In this document: positions 46,472 through 56,194 of the stretch, piece after piece
Numbering within the stretch: the stretch's first letter is position 1
Layout of the letters: each line of letters opens with the position of its first letter
Assembly: GCF_026241165.1 (NCBI RefSeq)
Contig: NZ_JAPFQN010000006.1
Location: 372,001-436,000 of the forward strand
DNA length: 64,000 nucleotides
Reading direction: 5' to 3'
Source: Mangrovivirga halotolerans
GTDB taxonomy: Bacteria; Bacteroidota; Bacteroidia; Cytophagales; Cyclobacteriaceae
Notes under the pieces: model-generated
Told to the model about the DNA's origin: nothing
Databases searched by the model: none
What the model saw: only the letters and a program-made list of their open reading frames with translations
Made by a program: the position numbers and the translations under genes

Positions 46472-47215
46472 ATGAAAAATCTTGCTTCACTGCTTATAGC
46501 TTTTGTATTATTTTCATGTGGAAAAAGTGAATCTGTTTCTGATTTATCCAATAAGAAAGAATCAGCAAAGATTTCAAAAGACACCTTACATGTGGAAATA
46601 TTTTTATCAGATAAGACTTTCAATACTGAGCTAATTGCTCCTATGGATATTTTTCAGCATACTATTTACCATACAAACCCGGTAATGAAAGTGACTGTGG
46701 TCGGTGAAAAGGAAGGAACTATTAATACATTTGAAGGATTGAAAATAATTCCTGATAAATATTACGGAACAAATTCATCCCGTCCTGATATTTTAGTTAT
46801 CCCTTCTTCAGCTAATCACTTGAATGAAAATAATGCAAGTCAGGAAGTCCTGGACTATCTCAAAAGACAATCGGAAACTGCAGATTATATTTTAACTCTC
46901 TGCGATGGGGCATTTTTAGCTGCAGAAGCAGGGATTTTAGATGGTAAAGCAGTAACCACCTTTCCTTCGGACATTAAACTATTCAGACAGAGATATCCTG
47001 CCATCCCTTGCATGGATAGCGTAAGCTTTGTTCATGATGGAAATTTAATTACTTCTGTTGGAGGAATAAAAAGCTATGAAGCTGCACTTTATTTATGCGA
47101 TTTGATATATGGGAAAGAAAAAACTAGAAATATAGCAGAGGGTCTGGTTATAGATTGGGATAAATCATCTATAAAATATGAAATAGTAAAAGATAGTCTG
47201 AAAATCAGTAAGTAG
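46472..47215 (+). CDS. DJ-1/PfpI family lipoprotein
   Basis: 247 residues. A lipobox FSCG (cysteine at about residue 16) makes this an exported lipoprotein, which is unusual for the normally cytoplasmic DJ-1/PfpI fold. The GATase-like core (about 40-220) has the nucleophile elbow with cysteine in LTLCDGAFLAAEAG. The fold is also used by AraC-type regulators, but no DNA-binding domain follows. Its end overlaps the convergent photolyase-related gene by 11 bp. Activity is unknown. Confidence 0.82.
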   Translation: MKNLASLLIAFVLFSCGKSESVSDLSNKKESAKISKDTLHVEIFLSDKTFNTELIAPMDIFQHTIYHTNPVMKVTVVGEKEGTINTFEGLKIIPDKYYGTNSSRPDILVIPSSANHLNENNASQEVLDYLKRQSETADYILTLCDGAFLAAEAGILDGKAVTTFPSDIKLFRQRYPAIPCMDSVSFVHDGNLITSVGGIKSYEAALYLCDLIYGKEKTRNIAEGLVIDWDKSSIKYEIVKDSLKISK

Positions 47216-48701
47216 TATTAGCAATAAATTTCTCAGCGGCATCAAATAATTTCCTTTTATCCATATCTGATTTTTTATCAAGCATAGAAACCATCATGCT
47301 TAACCGTGGGTTAGAAGAAAAAAAATCTCTGTGCTTATCTATAAACCTCCAATACAAGCCATCAAAGATTTCATTCCAGTCTGATTTACCATAGTCTGAC
47401 ATTTTCTTAATATAATTTGAACCGCTTATATATGGTTTAGTTGCGAAAAGTCCTCCATCTGCAAATTGACTCATACTGTAAACATTACCAGCCATTACCC
47501 AATCTGCAGAATCAATAAACATTTCCATAAACCAACGATAGCATTCATCCGGATCGACCTCTGACAATAACATAATGTTTCCCATGATCATCAACCTTTC
47601 TATATGATGCAAATAAGCCTGTTCATTAACTTTTCTAATGCAATCATCCACTGGCTGGATGCCTGTGGTGCCATCGTACCAGCATTTTTTTAACTTTCCT
47701 TTATGTTTCCAAAAGTTTTTATTCATGTCTTTATTTTGATACATGCCGTGCATAAACTCTCGCCAACCAATGATCTGTCTCACAAATCCTTCTATGCTTG
47801 AAAACGTAACTTCATCGACTTTATCTAAAATAGAATCGAGCACTTCTTCAGGCGTTAATAAACCGCTATTTAGATAGGGAGAAAGGGTAGAATGAAATAA
47901 GAAAGAATTATCAGACAAAATACCATCCTGATAAGGACCAAAATTGTCTAGCTTTTCTTCAATAAAATATTTAAGAACTTCTTTGGCTGACTTTCTGGTC
48001 ACTGCCCATTTAAATGGTTTAGAAGACCCAGGGTGTTTATTGAATATTCTTTCAATTAATTCTTGTGCTTCGCTCACATGCTCCTGATTCTCAAAATCTA
48101 TTTGATCAGGTATTTTTAATCCTTTTGGTATTTTCTTTCTATTTTCAGCATCAAAACTCCATTTATTTCCACGAGGACTTCCATCTTCAACAAGAATATT
48201 AAGTTCCTTTCTTTTTTCTATATAATAATTTTGCATTCGTATTGACTCATTATTATCCAGCCAATTCTTAAAGTCATCTCTTGAAAACAAAAATTTAGGT
48301 GAAGGTATCGTTTCAAATGTTAGTTTCTTACTGTTACAATACCCTATAATGCTTTTTTCAAAAAATTTATCTGAAATTTCATATGAAACTATAGTGCTTA
48401 TGGAAGGATTTTCATCTAATGTTTTAGTAATCTTTTCGGTATAAGAAATGTGTTTGTTGGATTCACTAAGCTCATAATATTTGATGTCTATACCTTTTGA
48501 TTTTAGCTCATCCCGATGATTTCTCATTGTAGAAAGAAAGTAGATTAGTTTTTGTTTATGGTAATTAAAATGAGTACAGAGTTCATAATCTTCAGCCATA
48601 AAAAACAAAGTATTATCATTTCCTGAGAGAGCTTTAAAATCATGGTCATATAAACTATCACCCGCAATCAAAGCAAGTCGTTTAAATTTTTTATTAGACA
48701 T
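47205..48701 (-). CDS. photolyase-related protein (FeS-BCP/PhrB family) without the iron-sulfur cysteines
   Basis: 498 residues of the cryptochrome/photolyase-related group that includes bacterial (6-4) photolyases. The antenna half starts with RLALIAGDSLYDHDF, and the FAD half has the MHGMYQNKDMN, EAYLHHIERLMIMGN-like NEQAYLHHIERLM and DWVMAGNVYSMSQFADGG segments. In PhrB the cluster ligands include a CxxC and a later C in the region after ATKPYxSGxxYI; here residues 435-451 read SDYGKSDW... with no cysteine, so those ligands are missing. Related cluster-free forms have been described in Prochlorococcus. It is the last gene of the photolyase operon. Confidence 0.88.
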   Translation of the reverse strand: MSNKKFKRLALIAGDSLYDHDFKALSGNDNTLFFMAEDYELCTHFNYHKQKLIYFLSTMRNHRDELKSKGIDIKYYELSESNKHISYTEKITKTLDENPSISTIVSYEISDKFFEKSIIGYCNSKKLTFETIPSPKFLFSRDDFKNWLDNNESIRMQNYYIEKRKELNILVEDGSPRGNKWSFDAENRKKIPKGLKIPDQIDFENQEHVSEAQELIERIFNKHPGSSKPFKWAVTRKSAKEVLKYFIEEKLDNFGPYQDGILSDNSFLFHSTLSPYLNSGLLTPEEVLDSILDKVDEVTFSSIEGFVRQIIGWREFMHGMYQNKDMNKNFWKHKGKLKKCWYDGTTGIQPVDDCIRKVNEQAYLHHIERLMIMGNIMLLSEVDPDECYRWFMEMFIDSADWVMAGNVYSMSQFADGGLFATKPYISGSNYIKKMSDYGKSDWNEIFDGLYWRFIDKHRDFFSSNPRLSMMVSMLDKKSDMDKRKLFDAAEKFIANTTY

Positions 48702-49293
48702 ATATTAAGCCTTCCTTTTTATTCCCTATTGCCGTTGCTTCACCTAAATAAATCTTTACGGTAATGATCCATGCTATCATTGCATCAAAAGCATGGGAAT
48801 TAATAATTTGATTATTCTTTACGTCTAAAGAAAAAATGTAATCCCTGAATTCTTTTTTGGTGTGATTCCTCTTTAATATCGGAAACTCATTTGATCTTAA
48901 ATATCCTGAAGGATATACTTCGTAAATTCTATTGATTTTTTGCTTAAGCTGGTTTTTTAGTTTTATTGAACGTGCGGTTAATCCTCCGATAAACATCGGT
49001 GACATAGCTTGAAGTTCACGATCGCATTGTCTGTAGAAATAATCTTCAAAGGCATTGTTAGTATATACACCGGGTAATGACAAGGGGGAATCAATTCCTA
49101 CAATTGATGGTTTCTTTTCATTGATAAGATCATAGAGCCAAACATCAGTATTGCGACCTTTCTTACTATAATATAAGTTTAAAGTATTATTTTCGTTGAT
49201 GCACAACACTGTATTACCTGAAAGATTACTACCGTAATCAATTCCGGAAATTGTGGGCAAACCTTCCAAATCAGGAAGTTTTAATTTAGCCAT
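48694..49293 (-). CDS. DUF429 family protein
   Basis: 199 residues. RNase H-like core with GIDYGSNLSG at the first strand and the second acidic region GIDSPLSLPG, the usual DUF429 features; a late Asp is in HAFDAMIAWI. Possible nuclease, but no activity is known to me. It overlaps the photolyase-related gene by 8 bp and cryptochrome DASH by 13 bp, so it is inside the light-repair operon. Confidence 0.83.
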   Translation of the reverse strand: MAKLKLPDLEGLPTISGIDYGSNLSGNTVLCINENNTLNLYYSKKGRNTDVWLYDLINEKKPSIVGIDSPLSLPGVYTNNAFEDYFYRQCDRELQAMSPMFIGGLTARSIKLKNQLKQKINRIYEVYPSGYLRSNEFPILKRNHTKKEFRDYIFSLDVKNNQIINSHAFDAMIAWIITVKIYLGEATAIGNKKEGLIYV

Positions 49294-50573
49294 AACTTTA
49301 TAAACTGATTTTTCTTATCATACTTTTCAGACTGAAGATCAGGATTAAACCTACGGTCAGTAACAGAATCATTTCCTACTCCAGATACATACATCCAGTT
49401 TCCATAATTGGAACAGGGATCATAATCTATTAAACAATGCTCAAACCAGTAAGCACCCCAACGCCAATCAATCTTATAATCATGAGCTAGCCAGGAAGCG
49501 ACATTTTGCCTCCCTCTGTTACTCATAAAGCCTGTTTCTTTCAGCTCAATCATGTTTGCATCTATAAAGTCGACACCTGTATTTCCTGTACGCCATCTAT
49601 TAAATAGATCGACATCGTAATTCCAGTCTTTTTTTCTGTGCTTTATCCCTTCTGCCTTAAAAAATTCAGCGCCGAACTTTAAGGCTTGAAAATGAAAGAA
49701 ATCACGCCATAATAGCTCAAAAATCAGCCAATATGTGCTTATATTACTTCTAATTTGATCTTCGAACTTTTTTACTTCCTGGTAAACTCTCCTGGCAGAT
49801 AAAGACCCATTCGCCAACCAGGGGGAGAATTTACTACTGTATTCGGTTCCTACTAGCCTGTTTCTGGTAGACTTATAACTTAGGATATGCTGGCTTTCCC
49901 AAATATATTGATTCATTCTATTCAAAGCAGCACTTTCTCCCCCTTCAAAAGGAAAGGCAGTTTTTTCAGGAATAATGGTCTCTTCCTCCTCTAGAACTAA
50001 TATTTCAGGCCATTTAACGTCTTTAAAAGAAATTAGTGTTGCCGGTAAATCTTTTACATCATCGTATGAGTTTTGAACAGAGAATTTGTCTTCAATCTTT
50101 TTCCGAAAAGAAGTAAATCCAAACGGAAGAGAATCTATTTTAAAAGGTAACGATTCAGGATCAACCATTAACATGGATTGATGAGATACTATATTTTCAT
50201 CTCCAATTAGAGCTCTCAGATAATTGATGTCATCCCTTTCTTCTGAGGCAAACTGATCCTGCGTAAAAACTTTGTCAATATTATGTTCCTGAAATATATC
50301 TGAAATTATTTCCGCCGGATTACCGATCAACACAATGAGTTTCTGATCAATCTTTTTTAAAGACCGGTCCAGATCAACTAATGTTTCTTTTAAAAACTTT
50401 CTTCTGTATTTTCCGAACCTGTTAAAGTCAAGACCAAAAGGATTATTTAACCATCGATTTGGAATTATATAAAGACATAAAAGTTCATCAAAAGATTGGT
50501 TAAGATTGCTTAGCACTGGTTGATCATGAATTCTCAGGTCAGATTGGAACCAATAAATTGCTTTTCGACTCAT
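49281..50573 (-). CDS. cryptochrome DASH / photolyase family protein
   Basis: 430 residues. N-terminal antenna domain (IYWFQSDLRIHDQP) and C-terminal FAD domain with the motifs SKFSPWLANGSLSARRVY, NRGRQNVASWLAHDYKIDWRWGAYWFE and WMYVSGVGND, characteristic of the DASH branch. Cry-DASH proteins repair CPD lesions, mainly in single-stranded DNA, and some act as light sensors. It begins 2 bp after the DUF2256 microgene and overlaps the DUF429 gene. Confidence 0.93.
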   Translation of the reverse strand: MSRKAIYWFQSDLRIHDQPVLSNLNQSFDELLCLYIIPNRWLNNPFGLDFNRFGKYRRKFLKETLVDLDRSLKKIDQKLIVLIGNPAEIISDIFQEHNIDKVFTQDQFASEERDDINYLRALIGDENIVSHQSMLMVDPESLPFKIDSLPFGFTSFRKKIEDKFSVQNSYDDVKDLPATLISFKDVKWPEILVLEEEETIIPEKTAFPFEGGESAALNRMNQYIWESQHILSYKSTRNRLVGTEYSSKFSPWLANGSLSARRVYQEVKKFEDQIRSNISTYWLIFELLWRDFFHFQALKFGAEFFKAEGIKHRKKDWNYDVDLFNRWRTGNTGVDFIDANMIELKETGFMSNRGRQNVASWLAHDYKIDWRWGAYWFEHCLIDYDPCSNYGNWMYVSGVGNDSVTDRRFNPDLQSEKYDKKNQFIKLWLN

Positions 50574-50575
50574 TC

Positions 50576-50707
50576 TTATTTATTTCTACGGCATTTTTTA
50601 CTACAATATTTAACATTATGCCAATTCTTTTCCCATTTCTTTCTCCAGGTAAAAGGCCTTTGACAAACCAGACAAATTTTTTCTTCGAGAAACTCTTTTT
50701 TATGCAT
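50576..50707 (-). CDS. DUF2256 zinc-ribbon microprotein
   Basis: A 43-residue ORF, below usual length cut-offs. It reads [18 protein letters not shown] and then [10 protein letters not shown], that is two CxxC/CxxxC pairs (C12, C15, C35, C39) and the PFTWRKKW core typical of DUF2256, which is commonly found next to photolyase/cryptochrome genes. It ends 2 bp before the cry-DASH start codon, so they are surely co-transcribed. Role unknown; zinc binding is inferred. Confidence 0.9.
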   Translation of the reverse strand: MHKKEFLEEKICLVCQRPFTWRKKWEKNWHNVKYCSKKCRRNK

Positions 50708-50721
50708 AATTTAAGAATTAT

Positions 50722-50745
50722 AACAATCAGGCAATAACGATTGTT
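50722..50745. promoter_or_regulatory. inverted repeat in the divergent photolyase/SDR promoter region
   Basis: AACAATC (50722-50728) and GATTGTT (50739-50745) are perfect inverted halves separated by 10 bases, in the 47-bp gap between two divergent genes. A regulator site is a plausible reading. Confidence 0.45.
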
Positions 50746-50754
50746 TTATATACA

Positions 50755-52200
50755 ATGAAAATACTACTCACTGGATCAACTGGTTATATAGGAAGAAGAT
50801 TGCTGCCCGTATTGATTGAGGAAGGGCATGAAATAGTATGTCCTGTAAGAGATACGCGTAGATTTGATTATGAAGATTTTACGGAAAAAGAACTCGAACA
50901 AATTGAAGTAATAGATAGTGACCTTTCGGTCAAAGAGGATTATCAAAAATTACCAAAGGATTTTGATGCAGCGTATTTCTTGATTCATGCCATGGCAAAA
51001 GGCTCCGGGTTTGAAACAGTAGAACAAAATATTGCAACTTTATTCAGAGACTTCGTCGATGAATCCTCTTGTAATCAAATTATTTATCTTAGTGGAATAG
51101 TCAATGATGAAAACCTATCCAAACACTTAAAATCAAGACTGGAAGTCGAAAAGATACTCAAAGAAAGTAAGTGTCATTTAACGGTGCTTCGGGCGGCAAT
51201 CATAATCGGTTCAGGAAGTGCCTCATTTGAAATAATTAGAGATCTTGCTGAAAAACTCCCTTTAATGGTCACGCCGAAATGGCTAAACACCAAATGTCAG
51301 CCTATTGCAATCCGCAATGTAATTGAATACTTACTTAAATGTGCTGGTAATGACGACGTATATGATCAAACATTTGATATTGGAGGACCTGAAATATTGA
51401 CCTATAAAGAGATGCTTTTAGGTTATGCAGAAGTCAGGGGGTTAAAAAGATATATTTTTACTTTACCAGTGATGAGCCCAAGACTCTCGAGCTATTGGCT
51501 ATATTTTGTTACTTCAACCAATTATAAACTTGCGGTTTCATTAGTGGATTCAATGAAAAATGAGGTAACAGCAGAAGATAACAGAATTCATGAAATCATC
51601 CCTTCGGATTTACTGACCTATCAAAATGCTGTTTCTTTGGCCTTAGACAGGGTTGCCCAAAACAGGGTTATTAGCAGTTGGAAAGATACTATTGGGTATA
51701 AATATATCAGGGAAGATTTTCTAGACAGAATTAAAGTTCCTCAATATGGTGTTTTTGATGATATCAGAACATTCTCTTTCGAAAGACCTAAAAAGCAGGT
51801 AATTGAAAATGTATTCAGTATAGGTGGCACTAAGGGTTGGTATTATGGTGATTTCTTATGGGAAATTCGCGGACTCCTTGATAAGATGGTGGGAGGAGTA
51901 GGATTGAGAAGAGGTAGAAGAGATGCTAAAGACTTAAAGCCTGGCGATGCGCTAGACTTCTGGAGAGTTCTTGTGGCAGATCGTGTTAAAGGAAGGTTAT
52001 TACTGTATGCTGAGATGAAATTACCTGGAGAGGCCTGGCTCGAATTTAAAATTAAAGAAAAAAATAAGACCGAATCCTGCCTGGTACAAACTGCTACCTT
52101 TAGACCTAAAGGATTAGCAGGAAGACTTTACTGGTATTCGGTCTTACCATTCCATGCTTTTATCTTCAAAGGAATGGCCCGGGGTATTATAAACTCTTAA
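50755..52200 (+). CDS. NAD(P)-binding SDR protein with DUF2867 C-terminal domain
   Basis: 481 residues. The N-terminal half is an extended SDR Rossmann fold with GSTGYIGRRLLP at residues 6-17. The C-terminal part (about 310-475) matches the DUF2867 pattern (KGWYYGDFLWEIRGLLDKMVGGVGLRRGRRD, EAWLEFKI). Substrate unknown. It is divergent from the photolyase operon, and such proteins are frequently found with light-induced photolyases, so a stress or pigment-related role is possible. Confidence 0.83.
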   Translation: MKILLTGSTGYIGRRLLPVLIEEGHEIVCPVRDTRRFDYEDFTEKELEQIEVIDSDLSVKEDYQKLPKDFDAAYFLIHAMAKGSGFETVEQNIATLFRDFVDESSCNQIIYLSGIVNDENLSKHLKSRLEVEKILKESKCHLTVLRAAIIIGSGSASFEIIRDLAEKLPLMVTPKWLNTKCQPIAIRNVIEYLLKCAGNDDVYDQTFDIGGPEILTYKEMLLGYAEVRGLKRYIFTLPVMSPRLSSYWLYFVTSTNYKLAVSLVDSMKNEVTAEDNRIHEIIPSDLLTYQNAVSLALDRVAQNRVISSWKDTIGYKYIREDFLDRIKVPQYGVFDDIRTFSFERPKKQVIENVFSIGGTKGWYYGDFLWEIRGLLDKMVGGVGLRRGRRDAKDLKPGDALDFWRVLVADRVKGRLLLYAEMKLPGEAWLEFKIKEKNKTESCLVQTATFRPKGLAGRLYWYSVLPFHAFIFKGMARGIINS

Positions 52201-53604
52201 TTAATTTTGCGCTTTCTCATAATTTTCTAAAAACTCCTCAATTCGCGCAGCAGGAAGTTTTTTAGCGATAATTTTTTTATCCTCATCCAGGATATAAATA
52301 GTCGGAGTTGAGTATGCATCATAAAGGTCCTGATAATTCCCTACAAAAGTTCTTGGTCCATTCACTGTTATGAAATTCATATTCATTTCTCCAATGTAAT
52401 CTCTCATTTTAGTTAAACTAGTATCTGTGCTAACAGCAAACACCTCCACATCAAAATCTGTATTATTATAAAAATCGACTAACACAGGTGTTTCTTTTTT
52501 ACAATGACCACAATCAGGGTCGAAAAAATAGATTACAGTGTATTTCTTATCGATATTGTATAAAGACTTTTTATTCAGATCAACATCCTGCATAATCAGG
52601 TTTGGTCCTTTCATACCGATCAAACTCTTGCGCAGTTTATCTGAATATTCTCCCAGGTTCTTTTTTAATGAAGCACTTGCCCAATAGTCCATTGCGCCAG
52701 ATTGAAAGTATTTGTCATTTAAGTGAACAAAAACCTTATCAAGCCCCATGATTTTTGGGTTTTGGTATTTCAACACCATGTTCCAGATTATAAACCGATA
52801 CATATCTTCATTTGAAGAAGCTATTTCAGCTACCCTGTCAATTTCATTTATTAAAGTATCAGGATTTTGTGATAACACTTTATCAAAGTAAGTATCAAGC
52901 TTCTCCTTAATAACCTGGTTTGGCAGGCGCAAATAGATCGGATCCGACAAATCAATATTATCGAAAAAGTGAGTTTTATAATATTCGTAAGCCTGTTCCC
53001 GATCGTCTTTCATACTCTCCGGCACATCCACTGGTTTGTTAGCAGACATCATTTTTCCAAGAACTGAATTAGGATAATTCGCAATTACCGAGTCTTGAAA
53101 AACAAGAACCTCCTGATTTATCTTATCAAATTCTTTTTGTGCTGCATTTAACTCATCTTCGTTCGCAGTTGAATCTTTTAAAACTGATAGGTAAGGCTTT
53201 GCTTTTTGATTTTGTTCAAAATTAAATCGCATATTCTTATAAAAAAGTTCATTTCCTTTTGAACCTTCTATCTTCATATCAGCTATGTAATTTTGAGTTG
53301 GAGCTATTAATTTAAAATGCTGATCATTACCAACAGTAAAATCAAACAGCTTTTGCTTGTCAGCCATTAAAAAATAAACACCTTCAGGAAGAGGCTCTTC
53401 TCCTGAAAAAACCAGATGCCCCTCTGAATCAGTATTGACTGTATCTTTAGCATATGTTTTTCCATCAAAATAATACCCAAGGAAAACCTCTTTTTCTGGC
53501 ATATCAGCTACAGTGATATCGAGCTCATAACCATTTTGAGCTGCAGAGGAAAAACTAATAATTGTTGAAACAAAAAAAATAAATAGAAAATCTTTTACTT
53601 GCAT
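52201..53604 (-). CDS. exported thioredoxin-fold protein (TlpA-like) with DUF4369/DUF5106-type N-domains
   Basis: 467 residues, signal peptide (1-22, ending SSAAQ). After a beta-sandwich N-domain (about 25-130, DUF4369-like) and a helical middle (about 150-330, DUF5106-like), a C-terminal thioredoxin domain starts at about 335 with the active site CGHCKKE near 368-371. This domain order is typical of periplasmic disulfide oxidoreductases of Bacteroidota. Single-gene unit. Confidence 0.88.
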   Translation of the reverse strand: MQVKDFLFIFFVSTIISFSSAAQNGYELDITVADMPEKEVFLGYYFDGKTYAKDTVNTDSEGHLVFSGEEPLPEGVYFLMADKQKLFDFTVGNDQHFKLIAPTQNYIADMKIEGSKGNELFYKNMRFNFEQNQKAKPYLSVLKDSTANEDELNAAQKEFDKINQEVLVFQDSVIANYPNSVLGKMMSANKPVDVPESMKDDREQAYEYYKTHFFDNIDLSDPIYLRLPNQVIKEKLDTYFDKVLSQNPDTLINEIDRVAEIASSNEDMYRFIIWNMVLKYQNPKIMGLDKVFVHLNDKYFQSGAMDYWASASLKKNLGEYSDKLRKSLIGMKGPNLIMQDVDLNKKSLYNIDKKYTVIYFFDPDCGHCKKETPVLVDFYNNTDFDVEVFAVSTDTSLTKMRDYIGEMNMNFITVNGPRTFVGNYQDLYDAYSTPTIYILDEDKKIIAKKLPAARIEEFLENYEKAQN

Positions 53605-53684
53605 AACCAGTTGTCTGTATTTCTAATAAACTAATTTAGATACGTTTATAACTCAATGATGTTTTCAATTTGAAAAACGAATTT

Positions 53685-56192
53685 ATGAAAAAAATATTTA
53701 CGCTATTTGTATTTGCCATTTTTTCAGTGCATTCATTCTCACAAACTAAATCCCCTTCTGAGTTTCTCGGATATGAATTAGGAGAGCAATTTACGTACCA
53801 TCATCGTGTTGTAGATTACTTTTATCATCTTGAAGAAGAAAAACCAGAGAATATCAAGCTCATAGAATACGGACGAACTTACGAAAACCGCCCATTATTG
53901 TATGCTATCGTTACATCAGAAGATAATCTCCAAAATATTGAAAAAATCAGAACGCGAAATATTGAAAGAGTTAATAAAGGAACGACTGAAGCAAACAACT
54001 CGGATCCTGCAATAGTTTGGTTGAGTTACAACGTACATGGCAACGAAGCAAACAGTACTGAGGCCTCGATGAAAACTGCATATAACCTTCTTACCAATCT
54101 TTCCGAAACCAGTGACCTCCTCAAAAATACTGTAGTGATCATTGATCCTTGTTTAAACCCCGACGGGCGGGACAGGTATGTTCACTGGTATAGACAAGTA
54201 GCAAATATTAAACCTGATATAAATCCTGTTGGCAGAGAACATCACGAACCATGGCCTGGAGGCAGGCAGAATCATTACCTCTTCGATCTTAACAGGGACT
54301 GGGCATGGATAACGCAAATAGAATCTAGACAAAGAATAAAAGTTTACAATGAATGGATGCCTCAAATTCACGTAGATTTCCATGAACAAAGCCATACTTC
54401 ACCTTATTATTTTGCTCCGGCTTCCGAACCCTTTCATGAATTAATTTCAGACTGGCAGAGAGATTTTCAGGTTGCGATTGGAAAGAATAATGCGACCAGC
54501 TTTGACAAACAAGGATGGTTATACTTTACCAAGGAAAGATTTGACTTGCTATATCCAAGTTATGGCGATACTTACCCAATGTTCAGTGGTAGTATTGGTA
54601 TGACTTACGAGCAAGCCGGGCATTCATTTGCCGGTCTAGGAATAAAGCTACCTGGAGGTGATACACTGACACTAAAAGATCGTCTCGAACATCATTTTAC
54701 AAGTGGGATGTCAACAATTCGCACTGCATCAGAAAATCGGAGTGACCTTCTAAACAACTTTAGTGAGTATTTCAAATCTTCCAGAAACAACCCAGGTAAA
54801 TATAAATCCTTTGTTATTTCTCAGGAAAACAATCCCAAGAAAGTTGAGGATATGCTTAAGATCCTCGATGCCCATAATATCATATACGGAAAAGCAGGTA
54901 TCACTAAATCATTAAAAGGTTACGACTTTTCGACAATTAATGAGCAAACTATTGAAGTAAAGAAGAATGATCTTGTTATACCTGTAAACCAGCCTAAGTC
55001 AATTTTAACCCGTGTGCTCCTTGAACCCAAAACCAAACTGGCAGACAGTATTACTTACGATATTACCTCCTGGTCACTTTTCCATGCATATGGTTTAAAA
55101 GCAGCTGCAATATCTAGTTCTATACCTATCGAAAAGGAAGCTTTAGAAAGTGAATCAACCTTGCTTCCTGAAGAAAACGCTTATTCATACGTTGTGCCAT
55201 TTCAAGGTCTCAGAAGTCATCGATTCCTGGCAAAATGTCTTACAAAAAATATTAAAGTTCATTTAGCTACTGAACCCTTTTCAACGAAAGAGAAGAAGTT
55301 TGAGCGTGGCACTTTGATTGTATTAGGAAGTTTAAACCACTCAACTGTGGATAACTTTTATAATAAATTAATTGAGATCACTAACGAAACCAATATTGAT
55401 ATCTATTCTGTATCATCCGGCTTCGCAACATCCGGTCCTGATTTTGGGTCGGCCTCTTACAGGCTTTTAGAAAAACCAGAAATCGCTCTTTTATCAGGTG
55501 AAGACACCTCTCCATTATCATTTGGTGAAAATTGGTATTATTTTGAACAGTTAGTCAATTACCAACCTCATATTGTTCGCCCTGGATATTTCGATGAAGA
55601 ATATATGAATGAAGTGAATACAATAATTCTTCCTGATGGAGAATATTCAAGTCTCAATGAAGAAAAGATCCAAAAATTAGAAAAATGGGTGAAGGCAGGA
55701 GGAAAGTTAATTTTAATAGGTAATTCAATAGACAAATTTGATCCGGAAAAAACCAAGCTGGCCCTCGAAAAAACAAATTCAGAAAAAACAGAAGAAGACA
55801 CTGAAACCTATAACTATAAAACCAGGATCAGGTCATATGGCAGATCAGAGAGAAATGCATTAAAAAATTATACTGCAGGAGCGATTTTAAATTATTCGCT
55901 CGATCAAACACACCCCCTGGCTTTTGGGCTGGGATCCTCTTATAGAGGGCTTAAGACCAATAACAACACATTTAAGCTATTGAAAAATGGCTGGAACGTT
56001 GGGTATCTTGAAAATAATTCTGTAGTGGATGGGTTTGTTGGGATTAATTTAAAGGAAGATCTTGAGGGCTCACTTGGTTTTGCTACAAAAAGCCTTGGTG
56101 ATGGTAAAATTGTATATTTAATTGACAACCCACTGTTAAGGTGCTTTTGGTATGAAGGGTTGATTTTATATGGAAATGCTGTTTTTTACTAA
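53685..56192 (+). CDS. M14 family zinc carboxypeptidase, exported
   Basis: 835 residues from the ATG at 53685, which gives a clean signal peptide (MKKIFTLF...SFSQ); the TTG at 53670 only adds five residues. The M14 zinc site is visible in NVHGNEANSTEA (HxxE near residue 113-116) and the later HVDFHEQS. The C-terminal half (about 480-835) holds a GATase-like or unknown domain with GGKLILIGNSID and ends without a sorting tag. The substrate is unknown; it probably trims exported peptides. Strong terminator follows. Confidence 0.9.
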   Translation: MKKIFTLFVFAIFSVHSFSQTKSPSEFLGYELGEQFTYHHRVVDYFYHLEEEKPENIKLIEYGRTYENRPLLYAIVTSEDNLQNIEKIRTRNIERVNKGTTEANNSDPAIVWLSYNVHGNEANSTEASMKTAYNLLTNLSETSDLLKNTVVIIDPCLNPDGRDRYVHWYRQVANIKPDINPVGREHHEPWPGGRQNHYLFDLNRDWAWITQIESRQRIKVYNEWMPQIHVDFHEQSHTSPYYFAPASEPFHELISDWQRDFQVAIGKNNATSFDKQGWLYFTKERFDLLYPSYGDTYPMFSGSIGMTYEQAGHSFAGLGIKLPGGDTLTLKDRLEHHFTSGMSTIRTASENRSDLLNNFSEYFKSSRNNPGKYKSFVISQENNPKKVEDMLKILDAHNIIYGKAGITKSLKGYDFSTINEQTIEVKKNDLVIPVNQPKSILTRVLLEPKTKLADSITYDITSWSLFHAYGLKAAAISSSIPIEKEALESESTLLPEENAYSYVVPFQGLRSHRFLAKCLTKNIKVHLATEPFSTKEKKFERGTLIVLGSLNHSTVDNFYNKLIEITNETNIDIYSVSSGFATSGPDFGSASYRLLEKPEIALLSGEDTSPLSFGENWYYFEQLVNYQPHIVRPGYFDEEYMNEVNTIILPDGEYSSLNEEKIQKLEKWVKAGGKLILIGNSIDKFDPEKTKLALEKTNSEKTEEDTETYNYKTRIRSYGRSERNALKNYTAGAILNYSLDQTHPLAFGLGSSYRGLKTNNNTFKLLKNGWNVGYLENNSVVDGFVGINLKEDLEGSLGFATKSLGDGKIVYLIDNPLLRCFWYEGLILYGNAVFY

Positions 56193-56194
56193 TA

